In this document: in pieces, positions 1-11,319 of the stretch
How the letters are laid out: the number at the start of each line of letters is the position of its first letter
How positions within the stretch are numbered: position 1 is the first letter of the stretch
Origin: Bisporella sp. PMI_857
Lineage: Eukaryota; Ascomycota; Leotiomycetes; Helotiales; Helotiaceae
Assembly (NCBI GenBank): GCA_021307315.1
Contig: JAJSPD010000002.1
Coordinates: 248,001-312,000, forward strand
Length of the DNA: 64,000 nucleotides
Direction of reading: 5' to 3'
Program-made: the position numbers and the translations under genes
The notes under the pieces: model-generated
Seen by the model: the letters and a program-made list of their open reading frames with translations, nothing else
What the model was told of the DNA's origin: nothing
Database searches by the model: none

Positions 1-666
1 CTCCGAGCTTAAATACGGAACCCAGAGCTCAGAAGGCTGATGGGCAGGTACACAGATTGATGGCGAGGAATGAACTAGTAGATATAGCATTAGTAGCATA
101 ACCTACCTGTATCACAAAAGAAGTCATGATTCCCAGGGCACCTAGCAACGCACGGAGTAGTGCTTATGCCCAAGTTTAACATGCCAGGACCTGATATGGT
201 GTCAAAGAAGGAGGAACGGAGAGTATATCTGGTGGGCTTTCCATAGATACCTTGGTTTACATTCTGCTTTCGAGTTTGCTGGCTAACGGTAGGTTAACAA
301 CATAGAAACAAGCGCCGTTGGAAATGAAGAGATATCACGGAGCATTGAAGTGTTTTGGTTTTCCTGAAACTCCCCTGTTGATTAGCTACGCGCTATTAGA
401 AGTCCCACTCCGTTTTATCATACACATTACGATTCCCATTCCCAGCTCCAGATTTCTTTTTCGCATCGACGCCGCTTTTCATAGTTGCTCTAATATCCCT
501 TTTGCTAATGTACAAGTGTTAAAGAAAGGAAAGCAAGGAAATTTTAGTTCCGCTATGAGTGTCTCAACGCTCGAAAGTGAGCAACGCTCGGGTTGGCTCT
601 CTGGCCTGGAGAAGTGTACCTGAACCCAGCCTAGACAGGTTTAAGTGAAGTGTCCTTAACCTTTGC
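1..666. other. Left-edge intergenic stretch
   Basis: I see no convincing gene here. A 101-codon open frame at 318-623 has no recognisable domain and no splice context. The stretch probably holds the 3' flank of the Arb1 homologue, which ends at 667 on the minus strand, and the flank of a gene outside the window. Confidence 0.4.
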
Positions 667-2917
667 CTATTGGCTTGGCTTGATGTTCTCATTGAGGTTT
701 GCATCCCGACCCGGCTTGATATCCGGGGCCGTTACCTCCTCATTTGCCTCTGGCTTTGGAGTAGGGGGATCGGATCTCTCTTGGCCGCCAGCAGTAACAG
801 CACCAGTCCCATTCTCTTGGCCTGCAACAAAGTTCTTGTCATCAGAGTCCAACTCCTTATGGAAGTCGGCATCCTCGGCCGCATCTTCTGCGCCAGGATT
901 GTCTTCGGTTGGTGGAGGTCGAGTATTGGGAACGGGTTCCTTCCAGTACTCAATGACATTTTCGTTAGGTAGGAGGGTGTGGAAGGAGCAATAGACGCCA
1001 GAAACACTGTCGAAAAACTTCATGCCTATGTTGAGCTCTTGGACGACAATCTCGATCTTCATGCCTGGGAAGAAGTGAATGAGAATATCATCTTCGAGAA
1101 AGAAAGCCTCTGTTGCTTCGTCACCAGATGTTTTTGTGGCTGGATTAGCATCGATGTCTGGGGCATCACGGTTGTCGTCGAGCCACTCCGCTGCGAGATT
1201 AACATCACCCCCAGTCTTAATTAGCGCCCGGCGTGCTTGTGCGACAGTCCAGCCTAGTGATTCGACTAAATCTGTCATCTTAGCATTGATGGATTCGTCG
1301 ACAGAATCACCGTCCCCCTCGTCGGTCATGTCCTCGATTTCGATACCAGGGCCACTCCAAGGCTTCAAATGAACAACACCAAGAGCTCGAATGTCAGATG
1401 AAACAGTGTTGACCTGTTCTCGAAGACCAATACTGGCACGCTCAATACGAAATACTTCGTATGCCTTCTTCTCGGTATTTATGATTTTGGCGTCTTGGTG
1501 CATGGCTTGTTGGAAGAGGCTTTGAGTTCCCGTGAAAGCAATACCCTGAAAATGTTAGCACCTGCGGTGAATGGTGTCGATAACAATAGACTTACGGTCT
1601 TGAATACCAATTCAGCATTGATAATGGACTTATTAGTCACCTGTTCATCAAAACATCCAGCCTCCCAATCCTGCTTGCCAAAATAAGTGTCTTTGTACTG
1701 GCCACCGTGGAGAATGGAGGCAGCGACATTGAACTGTCCCGGAAGTATGGTCCGCAGCTTAGCAATACAAGAGAGCTCGCATTCAGCTAGGTCGCAGACA
1801 TCACGGGCAGCTAATATATCATCATTGTATTCGGCAGCAACTCTGTGTGTGAGAAGGTAGTTCAAGAAGTTCTTAATAACGCGGCAAATTTGATCGATTT
1901 CTGCGTCAGTATCAAGAGGAAAGCGGCATGGCACCGTATGGGACAGGAAGCCTTTGACAACTCCTTGAAAGTCAACGACCCAGTGTTCAGCCTCTGTGGG
2001 ATCATAGTACCTGAAGAAGGTTAGTTTGAGTTGTGCAACTGTTTCTCGGAGGCGGCATACTTTGCATTCCTCTGGCCAATACGGATGTGGTCAGTGGCCC
2101 GAATGGCAGCAATCTCTTCCGCTGTAGCCTCTTCTAGAGTCTTCTGATCAAGCCCGCCAGTAAACTGCTTTGAATTGCTTGATTCAATGCCGCCAAGAAT
2201 GAGATATTTGGTGAGAATATTTGCTCGAATGGAGTCTAGATTGCGTCTTTGTCTGTAGCGTTGGACAGCGTGCTGTACGCGTTCATGGAGGGGTCTAGCA
2301 CTACAGAAAGTGAGAAACGGAAGCCACGATTTCAATAAAGAATCCTCACATATCATAAAGCTCAGACTCCTCGTTATGCTCAGCTGGCGTGATGGGAGGG
2401 TCAGCATAGAATTCTGTAATTCTCATCAGTGAGCCATATCAGAAGTTCTCTTTTTCAGAAAGAACAGACCTTCAAATCCAGTAACAGATGCCTTCTTACT
2501 CTTGCTCTTGCCCTTTCTACTGCGCTTCTTCTTCTTTTTCTGCTTCATAGGAATCTCAGGATTGCGTAGTCCATAATCCTCACTCTCAGACTCAACAGCG
2601 ACTGCTTGAGCTTCTGTTATCTGGACCGTAGTGGGTTGATCAGAAGATGGCGACGTTGGAGCTGAGATACCGGATGGAGCCTCTTCATTAGGAGGGGTAT
2701 AAGGGAGCACATTCGGAGTTGGTGGAGGTACAGTAGCCGCCTTTGGTGTCGGCCCAAGTTCTAAGAGATCTTGGATGGTGTAACGTAGATTGGCAGAGTC
2801 GCCATCATCACCCGTGGCAGTCCCTGAACGGCGACGTGCATTAGTCAAGTCGATCTGACTGATGCGACGCGATAATTCTTCGGGATGAGGAGCATATTCC
2901 AGGCGAACGCGTGACAT
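667..2917 (-). CDS. arb1: Argonaute siRNA chaperone (ARC) subunit Arb1 homologue with UBA-like insert
   Basis: Five exons read on the minus strand: 2917-2470, 2413-2350, 2300-2061, 2010-1596, 1545-667. The four introns are 49-56 bases and all phases agree, giving 681 aa. Family features seen: a Lys/Arg-rich tract (about residues 130-145) followed by TGFEEFYADPPITP; the block RPLHERVQHAVQRYRQRR; LGGIESS; WVVDFQGV; and a C-terminal block ending GVYCSFHTLLPNE. These match the Arb1 family. In fission yeast Arb1 works with Arb2 and Ago1 in the ARC complex, which holds duplex siRNA and restrains slicing during heterochromatic RNAi. The N-terminus and the tail after about residue 600 are acidic and low-complexity. 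An unusual helical segment at about residues 475-515 looks like a UBA domain (see findings). The start is the first in-frame ATG before the conserved region. Family call is strong; exact splice sites are inferred. Confidence 0.85.
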
Positions 2918-2956
2918 GTTGGTGGTAGCGCTCTGTATATCGGCGTAGCTTTCTGC

Positions 2957-2995
2957 GTTAGTGAGTTAGTGAGTTAGTGAGTTAGTAAGTTAATG
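2957..2995. repeat. Tandem 8-base repeat GTTAGTGA x4
   Basis: Three exact GTTAGTGA units at 2957-2980 are followed by GTTAGTAA and a partial GTTAATG. On the minus strand the unit reads TCACTAAC, a match to the fungal intron branch-site consensus. The array lies 40-75 bases upstream of the Arb1 start codon, and ACAG follows at about 2937, so it may sit at the 3' end of a 5'UTR intron. Confidence 0.8.
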
Positions 2996-3989
2996 TAGAG
3001 TGTCGAACGTGATCAGGTTTTGCTGCCTGAGTATTCAGCTGGATGAGGCAGTCGCGAGTGGTCATGGTGAGTCCATTACTAGCGTTTAAATTGGCAACGA
3101 AAAAGGCGGAGAAAACGATTCCAGGAGGTGAAATTTGGGATATAGTAAGTGAGGTGAATGGGATAGGGGGTCGTTCGCTTAGTTCTCCTGAGTGTAAACG
3201 AGGGGGATGGCTGTGCATGTAGAGATACCTGAATCTTCTGGACGTATGCCCGCACCATGAAAGATGGCCTGACAATGGTGGCAGTGGCGATTAATCAGGG
3301 TAGTGGCTAGATTGAACGAGCGTGAACGATCAACTAAGTTATAGCAAATATATGTCTTATTCAGAGCTAAGACAATGTACCTCGTGGACTGATGCAAGAC
3401 GAAATGGAGGAGTTGATGATGTGAACAGCTGATCAAGATACAGTCTTTGTAACAACGAGGAGGAGTGCCAGGGGAATGAAGAACACAGAGAAGGTTTTAT
3501 ATTTGCAATTACCGTGCTCAAAATCAGAGAACAATCAGGGCTTCCTGCACCCTTGTCTTTGAAAATGCGTCGCCCGTTTGCTTTGCCTCTTCTCTCAGCG
3601 GACGGTGTAGGCCTGTGGATTCCCACCAGCGACGGTCTATGATCTCTATCGCACTGAATGGTTGTATTGTTTGCTTTCTAATATATTATTTGGGGCTGTG
3701 AGTCTTAGGGTGCATGTGGTGTTGTTCTCACGAATCCAGGACGTGCCGCATCAGCCATTAGTGCCCGAAATACCCGCTAAAGTCTAAATTAGTGCCAATG
3801 ACAACCCCTGAATCCAAACCCTTGACACCAACAGCAGTTCACTGTCGCAGATGTTGCTCAGCCTTGAGAATTCCTTCAGGCGCTTCCTTTCTTTTGGTCT
3901 CTACAAAAGCTTGCCCGTCCCACGACCCATCTCCTTCTTCTCCTTGATCTTTTTGCATTATGATAGTGTCATAAGCGCTTATATTCAGA
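2996..3989. other. Divergent intergenic region between arb1 and the IPMK gene
   Basis: About 1 kb between two divergent start codons. Open frames at 3179-3436 and 3357-3626 (minus) have no recognisable content. It probably holds the 5'UTRs and promoters of both genes; the arb1 side may contain a leader intron ending near 2937. No other element recognised. Confidence 0.4.
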
Positions 3990-5130
3990 ATGGCAAAAGC
4001 ATTGCCTACCCACGCAGAGTTGGTTGAGTACAAACACGCTGTCGCAGGACAGTAAGTTTGCGCCAGGCGCAACTACCCCTAACCATGTCCTTCTCTAATA
4101 TACCTGCAGTGATGGCACGCTCTGCGATGTTGACGGCACCCTTTTCATCAAGCCTTGTACTCAAGCTGAGGTTGATTTCTACGAGGAATCCGTCGCTTCT
4201 CATCCTGATTTTCTCCACTTCATGCCCACTTACCTTGGGACCCTGTCTCTTACCGATGCTGCCCATAACGGAACCGTTGAAGAGCAATGCGATGCGCTGC
4301 TAGCAAAACATGCCCACGGAATACCACCTGTCGAGCCCGGCTCGATCCCAGTTGCCAAACGCACCGTTCCCGAGGTCGTACCCAGCAAGACGGTAGGCAA
4401 GAGGATCGTGACCAATCAAGCTATCGTGCTTGCGAACGCTGCTTCGGGTTTCGTAAAGCCAAATATATTGGATGTAAAGCTGGGTGTGCGATTGTATGCC
4501 GATGATGCGTCTCCCGAGAAGAAGGCACGGTTTGATAAAGTGTCAGCGGAAACCACGCATAAAGACTTGGGATTCCGCATTGCAGGTATGAGGGTCTGGC
4601 AGGGAGAAGGCGCCACTGGAGATGTTGATGAAGATGGCTATAAGATCTATGACAAGAATTTTGGTCGTTTGTCTGTGACAAAGGACAATGTGGAGGATGC
4701 TTTCAGATCTTACATATTCTCGCATGCAGCTGGCATTGACGATGAGCTGGGTAAGTTGATATGCGAGGCATTCCTGACAGATTGCCGAGAGATTCAAGCA
4801 GTGCTGGAGGGACAAGAAAGTCGCATGTTCTCTGCAAGTTTACTCTTCGTCTTTGAAGGCGATGGGGTAGCATTGAGAAAGGCCCTGGAAGAAGCTACAT
4901 CCAAAGGACAGGCCAAGGCTGCCATATCCCCGGTAAATGGTTTTGAAGAAACCGAAGAAGGAGATGATGATGATGAGGAGGAGGAGGAGGATGAACTTGC
5001 TGCAAAGGCATACGCAGTGCATGTCATTGACTTTGCTCATGCGACATGGGTTCCTGGACAAGGCCCTGACGACAATGCTCTAAAGGGAGTAAGAAGTGTC
5101 GTCCAGATTCTGGACAACCTGTTAAAGTAA
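3990..5130 (+). CDS. Inositol polyphosphate multikinase (IPMK/Arg82 family)
   Basis: Two exons, 3990-4051 and 4110-5130, joined in phase across a 58-base intron, give 360 aa. The kinase-family inositol-binding motif PxxxDxKxG is present as PNILDVKLG (about residue 134). The C-terminal ATP/metal motif is HVIDFAHATWVPGQGPDDNA, the family's SLL/IDF block. The protein opens with DGTLCDVDGTLFIKPC, as in fungal homologues. An Asp/Glu run (about residues 302-320) precedes the IDFAHA block. Enzymes of this family phosphorylate InsP3 to InsP4 and InsP5 and, as yeast Arg82, also stabilise Mcm1-containing transcription complexes. The downstream ATG at 4222 is not the real start, because the upstream exon supplies conserved sequence. 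Nucleus and cytoplasm are the expected locations. Confidence 0.92.
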
Positions 5131-6752
5131 GAAAGAAGACTTAGATCTCTTGGAGAAGCTTACCTTATGCATTATGAATATGTTATATACCCATGGGAAC
5201 TTGGGATCAGCATAGAAGAAACACTTGTTGCTTTGGCGTTAGGTTCTAGATTTCCCAATAGCATCCACTCTGCGCCCCCCACGTTTTCTTTTCAGATATG
5301 CAACATCAAGCTACCACATGCCATAATTTACTATAGACCATACGAAGCCGTCCACCGGGGATAAGCCCCTTGTATTGGTACATGGCACAAGTATACATGG
5401 CAGTCTTGGAACATACCTGAGTTCCATCCATTCTATTTTTGAACTTCTGCTCTTGAGCTAGCTATATACAGTTGAGCTACCTGATGCCCATCTGTATTGC
5501 AGGATATGACAGCCAACTCCTTGTTACCACAAGCTTTTGCAAAACTTTACCTGCTCGACTAATATATGGAGCCATCTAACCAATATTGGTGCCTTCGGAA
5601 GATACTAATACCTAGCCGCGGTTCTCTCTCATCCTCATTTTCCCCATTGATCTTTTCTAAGTGACTTGTGTTTGGTACAGCGAAGGATGGTCATAATTAT
5701 TGTATCCTCCCATATCATAATTGGAGCCTCTTCACCCCATACAGTAGGAAACAAGATTTAGAAGCTTTAGTCTAGGCTAGACACTTTCCTTCAGAACACT
5801 TGACTGTTCGAAGTGCCCGAGAGGTGGCTCAACATCAAAAGGCCTTCCAATGTCCGGACGAGTTCAAGTGCAGCGATCATATTCTCCGAGTTTCGGCATC
5901 GCCCGTATTACCTACCAATTGTATTGTGCAACTTGTTGGCAAGGAGTATTCGAAAGGTCATACTATCGGCCCCTTCTATTCCGAGAAGCTCGCATGAACA
6001 ACCTCATGGCTTGTCCAAGGCGAAAGTAGTATAAATATAATGATGGGTGTCAAGGAAGCATATGTCTCTATTAAGAAACCCTTATATAAAGGGTTGGACA
6101 CGACTGGCACGGGTGATACAAAATCAGGTGTAAGCTACCGTTGGATTCGATGCTAAATCTTTTGTTAGATGATGAGCCTGCCCGCTGTGCTTTGTTTGGA
6201 GGTTATTTTGTATCTCCCTGAATGTTTCGCTTGCCTTAGGACTAAACTATCTCTTCAATTGTATGATGACTCCGTCGCGAAGAAGCCCGTGCCTGCGTAT
6301 CATTCTTGCTTTTCTTACGTTTCTTGTATTTCGGTGTCTTTAAGCTATATGTATAATCTTGATATTCTCAACCGAGACACATTTGATTAAATATAACAGA
6401 CAGCAGATCATGAATTTGTAGACATCCACTGCGTCTCCTTGCCGTGTTCTGAAACAACACAGTCAATTGGCCTTTAGGTCCCATCTAATTTGAGGATGTA
6501 CCAACATCATACGCCATGATTTGCATGCCCTGCGAGCTACCAATGATGGCCTGAGTCTGCAAATAGTAAAAGTTGTTTATGCGATAGCGTCCATTTATTC
6601 TAATGTTCAGCCATGAAGTGATGAAATAGTTAATTTCGGAAACATCCAAACAACACAAGGCTACAAGGCTGAGAAAATATCCTTGCCAGCCAGTTCCAAA
6701 TCTCAGGTCTTTCTTTAAAAGTCAACAACATATTCTCAGCCTCCAAGACACA
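5131..6752. other. 1.6 kb intergenic region
   Basis: No gene recognised between the IPMK gene and clp1. Short open frames at 5167, 5800 and 6169 lack domains and splice context. The final 100 bases before 6753 should carry the clp1 promoter. I see no tRNA or repeat array. Confidence 0.4.
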
Positions 6753-8352
6753 ATGTCAATACCTGGACTAGGGCAAGCTGCACCTGCAGCGCGTCTACAT
6801 GCGCCCATTCAATCAACAGTTACCGTACACCACGACCTCACAGCAAATTCGGAATGGAGATTCGAGGTAGCGGTTGGGCAAAGTATCGAAGTAAAGGTCA
6901 GGGATATCTTCCCCTATGGTATTTAAATCTAACTTTTGTAGGTTCTTTCAGGAACCGCGGAGCTTTTCGGGACGGAGCTGGCACTCAATCATGTATATAC
7001 TTTCAGAGGAACAAAAGCGGCGATTTTCTCATGGCATGGGTGCAGACTAGAAGTTTTAGGACCGTGTGTTGAGTATATAGCGGAGGAGACACCTATGGTG
7101 TCGTACGTCAATACACATTTTGCGCTTGACAAACTACGAGATGAAGCAAGTGAAAAGAATGGTGAAGGGCCTAGAGTTCTCGTGGTTGGACCGAGCAACT
7201 CAGGGAAGACTAGCTTGGTCAAGATGTTGACGGCATATGCAACACGAGTTGGGAGGCAGCCTATGGTAATCAACACAGATTCGAGAGAGGGTATGTTATC
7301 AATTCCAGGGAGCCTGACCGCGACGCCTTTTGCTTCGATACTTGATGTTGAGCAGGGATGGGGAAGCAGTCCATCTAGTGGGCCTAGTCCAGTGCCTGTG
7401 AAGCTGCCATTATGTTACTTCTATGGATCACCAAGCCCAGAAGACAATACAAAACTTTACAGGCCTACAATTTCGCGGCTGGCTATTGCAGGAGCAAGTC
7501 GGCTAGCTGAAGACCCTGATATTAAGCATGCTGGTATGATTATTGACACTCCTGGCATCATAAGCCAGGGAAAGGAAAACTTTGATTTGATATCACATAT
7601 AATATCAGAATTTCAGGGTATGTATACAAGTAATTCTTCCACTGATGCCTGGCTAACCTGCTTCCAGTCAATGTTGTACTAGTTCTAGGCTCAGAGCGGT
7701 TGAACATTGACATGCATCGTCGATTCTTGAATTATAAGACCATCCGCAATGAAGACCTGGTCATCATCAGGCTTGATAAGTCAGGTGGCTGTATCGACCG
7801 AGATGAAGAGTATGTAATTTGAGGAAGATTTAGTTTATATTCAATGTTCAATCCTAATCAACATATTACAGATACTTGCGTCAAACGAGAGAGGCAGCAA
7901 TCCGGGAGTATTTCTTTGGGGATGAGAAGAGAACACTCAGTCCTCACACACAGTCGGTCGACATCAATGAGCTAACGGTCTACAAGGTGCACGAAGGTAC
8001 GATAACTGTTACATCTTTCTCAAGTTTTACTAACGCTCGTTCAGCACGCACGACAGATGCATCTTTCCTGCCTGGTGGGGCTGATGAGGAGCAATACGTA
8101 TCCGGCAGGCTGTATGAAAGAGTCACAGCTTCTCAGGAGATGGTACATTGCATCTTGGCGGTAGTTTTTGCAGGTGTGAATGATTCGCAAGAGACAATCA
8201 GAGATGCTACAGTTATGGGCTTCGTATATATATCAGAGGTCGATGAGGTAAAGGGCAGAGTAAAGATCTTAGCCCCGTTAAATACAAGGATAACAGATAG
8301 ACCTATGATATGGGGAAGTTGGCCTGAGCCTACAATGTCCTTGGTAGGGTAA
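6753..8352 (+). CDS. clp1: mRNA cleavage and polyadenylation factor Clp1
   Basis: Exons 6753-6896, 6942-7617, 7668-7809, 7872-7996 and 8045-8352 keep phase throughout and give 464 aa. The last intron (7997-8044) is 48 bases with no stop, so it could be read through; it is called because it has GTACGA, a TACTAAC branch site and TTCAG, and its removal restores a family-like sequence. The P-loop is GPSNSGKTSL (about residues 129-138), with the Walker B-like MIIDTPG later. The N-terminal beta domain (about 30-110) and the C-terminal domain (about 350-464) are typical. Clp1 is a subunit of cleavage factor IA, bridging Pcf11 to the cleavage machinery in the nucleus. The fungal proteins bind ATP, but most are not active RNA kinases. 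It converges on the small membrane protein gene that ends at 8661. Confidence 0.92.
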
Positions 8353-8660
8353 ATAATAAAGTATCTTGTCAAAAAATTCTGACGTCTGCCATGTTACGCT
8401 AATAGGTGGTTTTTCATAGATCAACACTTGAAAGAGGCTGCAATTGCATGATGCATACGTGATTTCGAAACGCGACTTGCTAAGATCAATGAACAAAGTA
8501 TTCCACCCATGCGCCAAATTACATCCCAAAACCAAAATGCAACCACCAAGAGCCCACCGAAGTAAAGTTCCTATCCCTTCCTAAATCACAATTGTTGTAT
8601 CCTTCGTCGGTGCCTCGTCAATCATAAAATCCAGATGTTTAGTCTCCCAGGCCCTTTAAC

Positions 8661-9216
8661 TTAGTCTCGAGTCTGAACCTTGTGGTCGCCCTTCACAGCC
8701 TCAGCATATGTCGGTGGCACGGCAGGAGCATTGCTTGATTCAGCCACTCCGCTACTGCTCTCTCCGGCGTTATTGTCGTTATTCCAAGTACCGTTTTGTG
8801 ACTGGTGAGGAGCAGGAGCCGCCAACGGAGCTGTGGCACCATACCCTTGCGGCTGCACGGCAGCCTTTGGCACTCTTCGCTGCTGTCCGTTCTCTTGCAC
8901 AATTATGTATGTAACCCGGTGGGATTCCTCATCTTGTGGTATTCTGTCGTAGTCGCTCTCAGGATATTTTGCAATGATATACCAGGCGTGTAGTAGACCA
9001 GGGAGGAAACCGAGCATGCAGAGACAGATATTGATCAGGGAATCGGCGGAGCAGATACCGCTCTTCACCCAGACTACAAGACATGGTCAGCATAATGCAG
9101 AATTATTCAGTGTGCATTTTGTATGCTGCGTTCAATGTGATTTGACGAATGGACTTACCCGCAATTGGAGGAAACAAGATGGCAATAAGCCCAAGGAAAA
9201 GGTCTGAGGAGCACAT
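8661..9216 (-). CDS. Pmp3/Sna-type small membrane protein with PPxY tail
   Basis: Two exons on the minus strand, 9216-9159 and 9073-8661, joined in phase, give 156 aa. The N-terminus has the Pmp3 (UPF0057) signature of two hydrophobic helices: MCSSDLFLGLIAILFPPIAV, then NICLCMLGFLPGLLHAWYII (about residues 31-50). Plain Pmp3 proteins are about 55 aa. Here a roughly 100-residue polar tail follows and ends in AVPPTYAEAV, whose PPTY (residues 139-142) is a PPxY motif. Yeast Sna3 and Sna4 have the same architecture and use the motif to bind the ubiquitin ligase Rsp5 during sorting to the vacuole lumen, so a Sna-like role is likely. The first exon is short, so an annotation starting at the second exon would lose the first helix. 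Confidence 0.88.
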
Positions 9217-9519
9217 ATTTAGCGGAAGTTGAAGCTTGTCTAGAGCTATTTGATAGTATTGAGATAGTAAGATGAATCGTGTAGCTTTATGGTGGTTGAC
9301 GGAGAGTGACTGTTGCCTTTCACGAGTCCAAGGAAAGCGTCATCACCATTGTGGCTGGGTCACACCAAAAGCGAATGTGGCGCTAAGACTGCGCGCCAAG
9401 AATACTTCTCCACCTTTTTGTTCGCCAACTACCAAACAGCAGGCCTCAGTTTGAGAAAGTCATCACGTAAGCTGCGCTAAGAAGGTTTTGCATCCGACGG
9501 CCGCATATCCGCTTTGACG
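9217..9519. promoter_or_regulatory. Divergent promoter region, Sna-like gene and rpc5
   Basis: About 300 bases separate the start codon of the Sna-like gene (minus) and that of the Rpc5 gene (plus). No specific motif can be named with confidence; it is inferred to drive both genes. Confidence 0.4.
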
Positions 9520-10872
9520 ATGGAGGCACCAAGGAATTTTCGTCTACCCCTCCGACAACTGAAGCCAACGTTGCGGGATGAGAACAGGGCCAATTCAACG
9601 CTTCGACTACCCGATCAGTACGACGTCGTTGCAATGCAAGGAGGCGATGATGAGGGTGTAAAAGAAAATATCAAGGAGAAGCTTGCAAAGGAGGCGGAAG
9701 GGAAAGGTGGATTTGATGAGTCTGATAATGAGGAAGACCCGATTGTTGCTGAGTACGATGTCTTTATCAAACCACAATTGGAACAAGGTCGTGAGGTCTA
9801 CGTTCTGCAATTTCCCAACCGAGATGAGAAGAAACCCTACGATGTAGAGAACAGCTGTGCTCCTACTCAGTTCCGTGTCAAGCCAAAATCCGGAATGGTT
9901 GAGCTCGATGTACCAATCAATACCACGGAAAACTATGACAGAGAGAAAGGTGTCAAATGGGGCCAGGCAGTCAAAAATGGCGTCGACCAGTCTAAGGGAT
10001 CAGGAGCTTACGGATTAGCTGGTGGTTTTGGAAATGGCGCAGCATCTCGAGCTGGAGGAAGAGGTGGAAGAGCCAGAGCAGAAACGGTCGAGTTAGAGCC
10101 AGGTCCGATTTCTGATCGTGAATTTGAATCTGCCAAAGCAAGAGGAGATGTGTTAGCTGTGCAAACTCTAGGCGGGCAAATTGAGGAGGCGGAGTCTTGG
10201 TCACCACGCTATATGCTGGGTACCTTTCTTCAAAGTAAGATTACTTTAAACTTTTCCCCATAACAATCTTACTGATAGCCTTTAGACCAACTTCACCTTA
10301 CTCCTGTAGATCATATTGTCCAACTTCGTCCTCAATTCCATCACATCGATGCACACCTTGAGCAAGAACGTCTAGGAAGAGTCTCAAACATAGCTCAGAC
10401 CCGTATTTCAGAAGCTCGTGCGGTCCAGATGACCATCAAAAACCCAGTAGATGGAGAGAGTGAGACGGGTCTCTCTATGGCGCAACGCGTTGCAGAAGTT
10501 CAAGCCGAACCATGGAAGCTCTATAAGTGGGTCGATGAAAACTCAGAACAAGCCTGGGAAGAATATACGCATCTTCTTCTAGGCGAGGGGAAAATCAAGC
10601 CGGATCAATTAAAGAATACGTTGCCACAGTTAAAGAGTACCTTGACTTCGGACGAATACTTGGATATGATCAGTGCTCCCCTCGATGCTGCTAAGGTATC
10701 TCGGGCCAAAGTAGTTATGAGAGCAAAGTCGAATGGGAAAGCTAAGGGCAAGGGGAAAGCAAAATCAAGCGCGGATGGGCGGGATATTGACAGCTCTGAT
10801 GATTATTCGGACATCGATGACGCTGTGCAAAACGGCGGTGATGGCAAGGTTAGTGACCTTTATACGAGTTGA
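9520..10872 (+). CDS. RNA polymerase III subunit Rpc5/Rpc37 homologue
   Basis: Exons 9520-10234 and 10286-10872 give 433 aa. The first ATG of the frame is at 9520. The order of features matches the Rpc5 (Sin-like) family: an acidic N-terminus; EYDVFIKPQLEQGREVYVLQ (about residues 75-95), the start of the dimerisation domain that pairs with Rpc4/Rpc53; a Gly-rich linker; then a conserved stretch after the intron reading LHLTPVDHIVQLRPQFHHID. The C-terminus is Lys-rich, then acidic. The subunit helps Pol III initiation, termination and reinitiation in the nucleus. The last residues are uncertain: a GTTAGT site at about 10850 could be a donor for a further exon. Family call good, 3' end less so. 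Confidence 0.82.
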
Positions 10873-11319
10873 GGATTACGTTTGTTTTATACATGCATGT
10901 TAGGTTGGGAAAATTGATACCCGGCACACATTAGTTGTGTTGCATCTGCCATGTTTTAGATTGCGTTCGAGGCGAGATGCTAATTTTGCAGCGAAGCGGG
11001 ATATCCCGTAGCAGTAGGTAGCCAGTTCTTTAAATAGAGGAATTATTACTACATATAATTTTCATCTCGAGAACGAGCCATGTCTTAGATAGTGTAAGTA
11101 TAAGTTACCAGTTGCGAAACCGCTCTTTTTATCAGAGAATTTCACCGCATATCTGGTGCAAAATGTAAATCATAGCCAGGGGTCTCGCTAAACTACCCCG
11201 GCGATAAGGCTAAAAGCGAAGATTACCCAGCGTCATTACATACTTCGTGGGCCAGTCTTGAGCTCCTGCCAGCTCGAAACTCGAGAATTCGAGCTCCTCC
11301 CACGTCCAGCTACGATAAA
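10873..11319. other. Intergenic region between rpc5 and ddb1 genes
   Basis: About 450 bases, tandem gene orientation. It should contain the 3'UTR of the Pol III subunit gene and the DDB1 promoter. Nothing specific recognised. Confidence 0.4.

Noticed and set aside
650..1372. Plus-strand open frames at 650-994, 670-972, 979-1224 and 1079-1372
   Set aside because: They lie antisense to the last exon of the Arb1 homologue and have no family features; they are shadows of its Glu/Asp-rich codons.
4794..5061. Ser-rich and Leu/Ile-rich minus-strand frames
   Set aside because: They mirror the GAT/GAG acidic run of the inositol polyphosphate multikinase.
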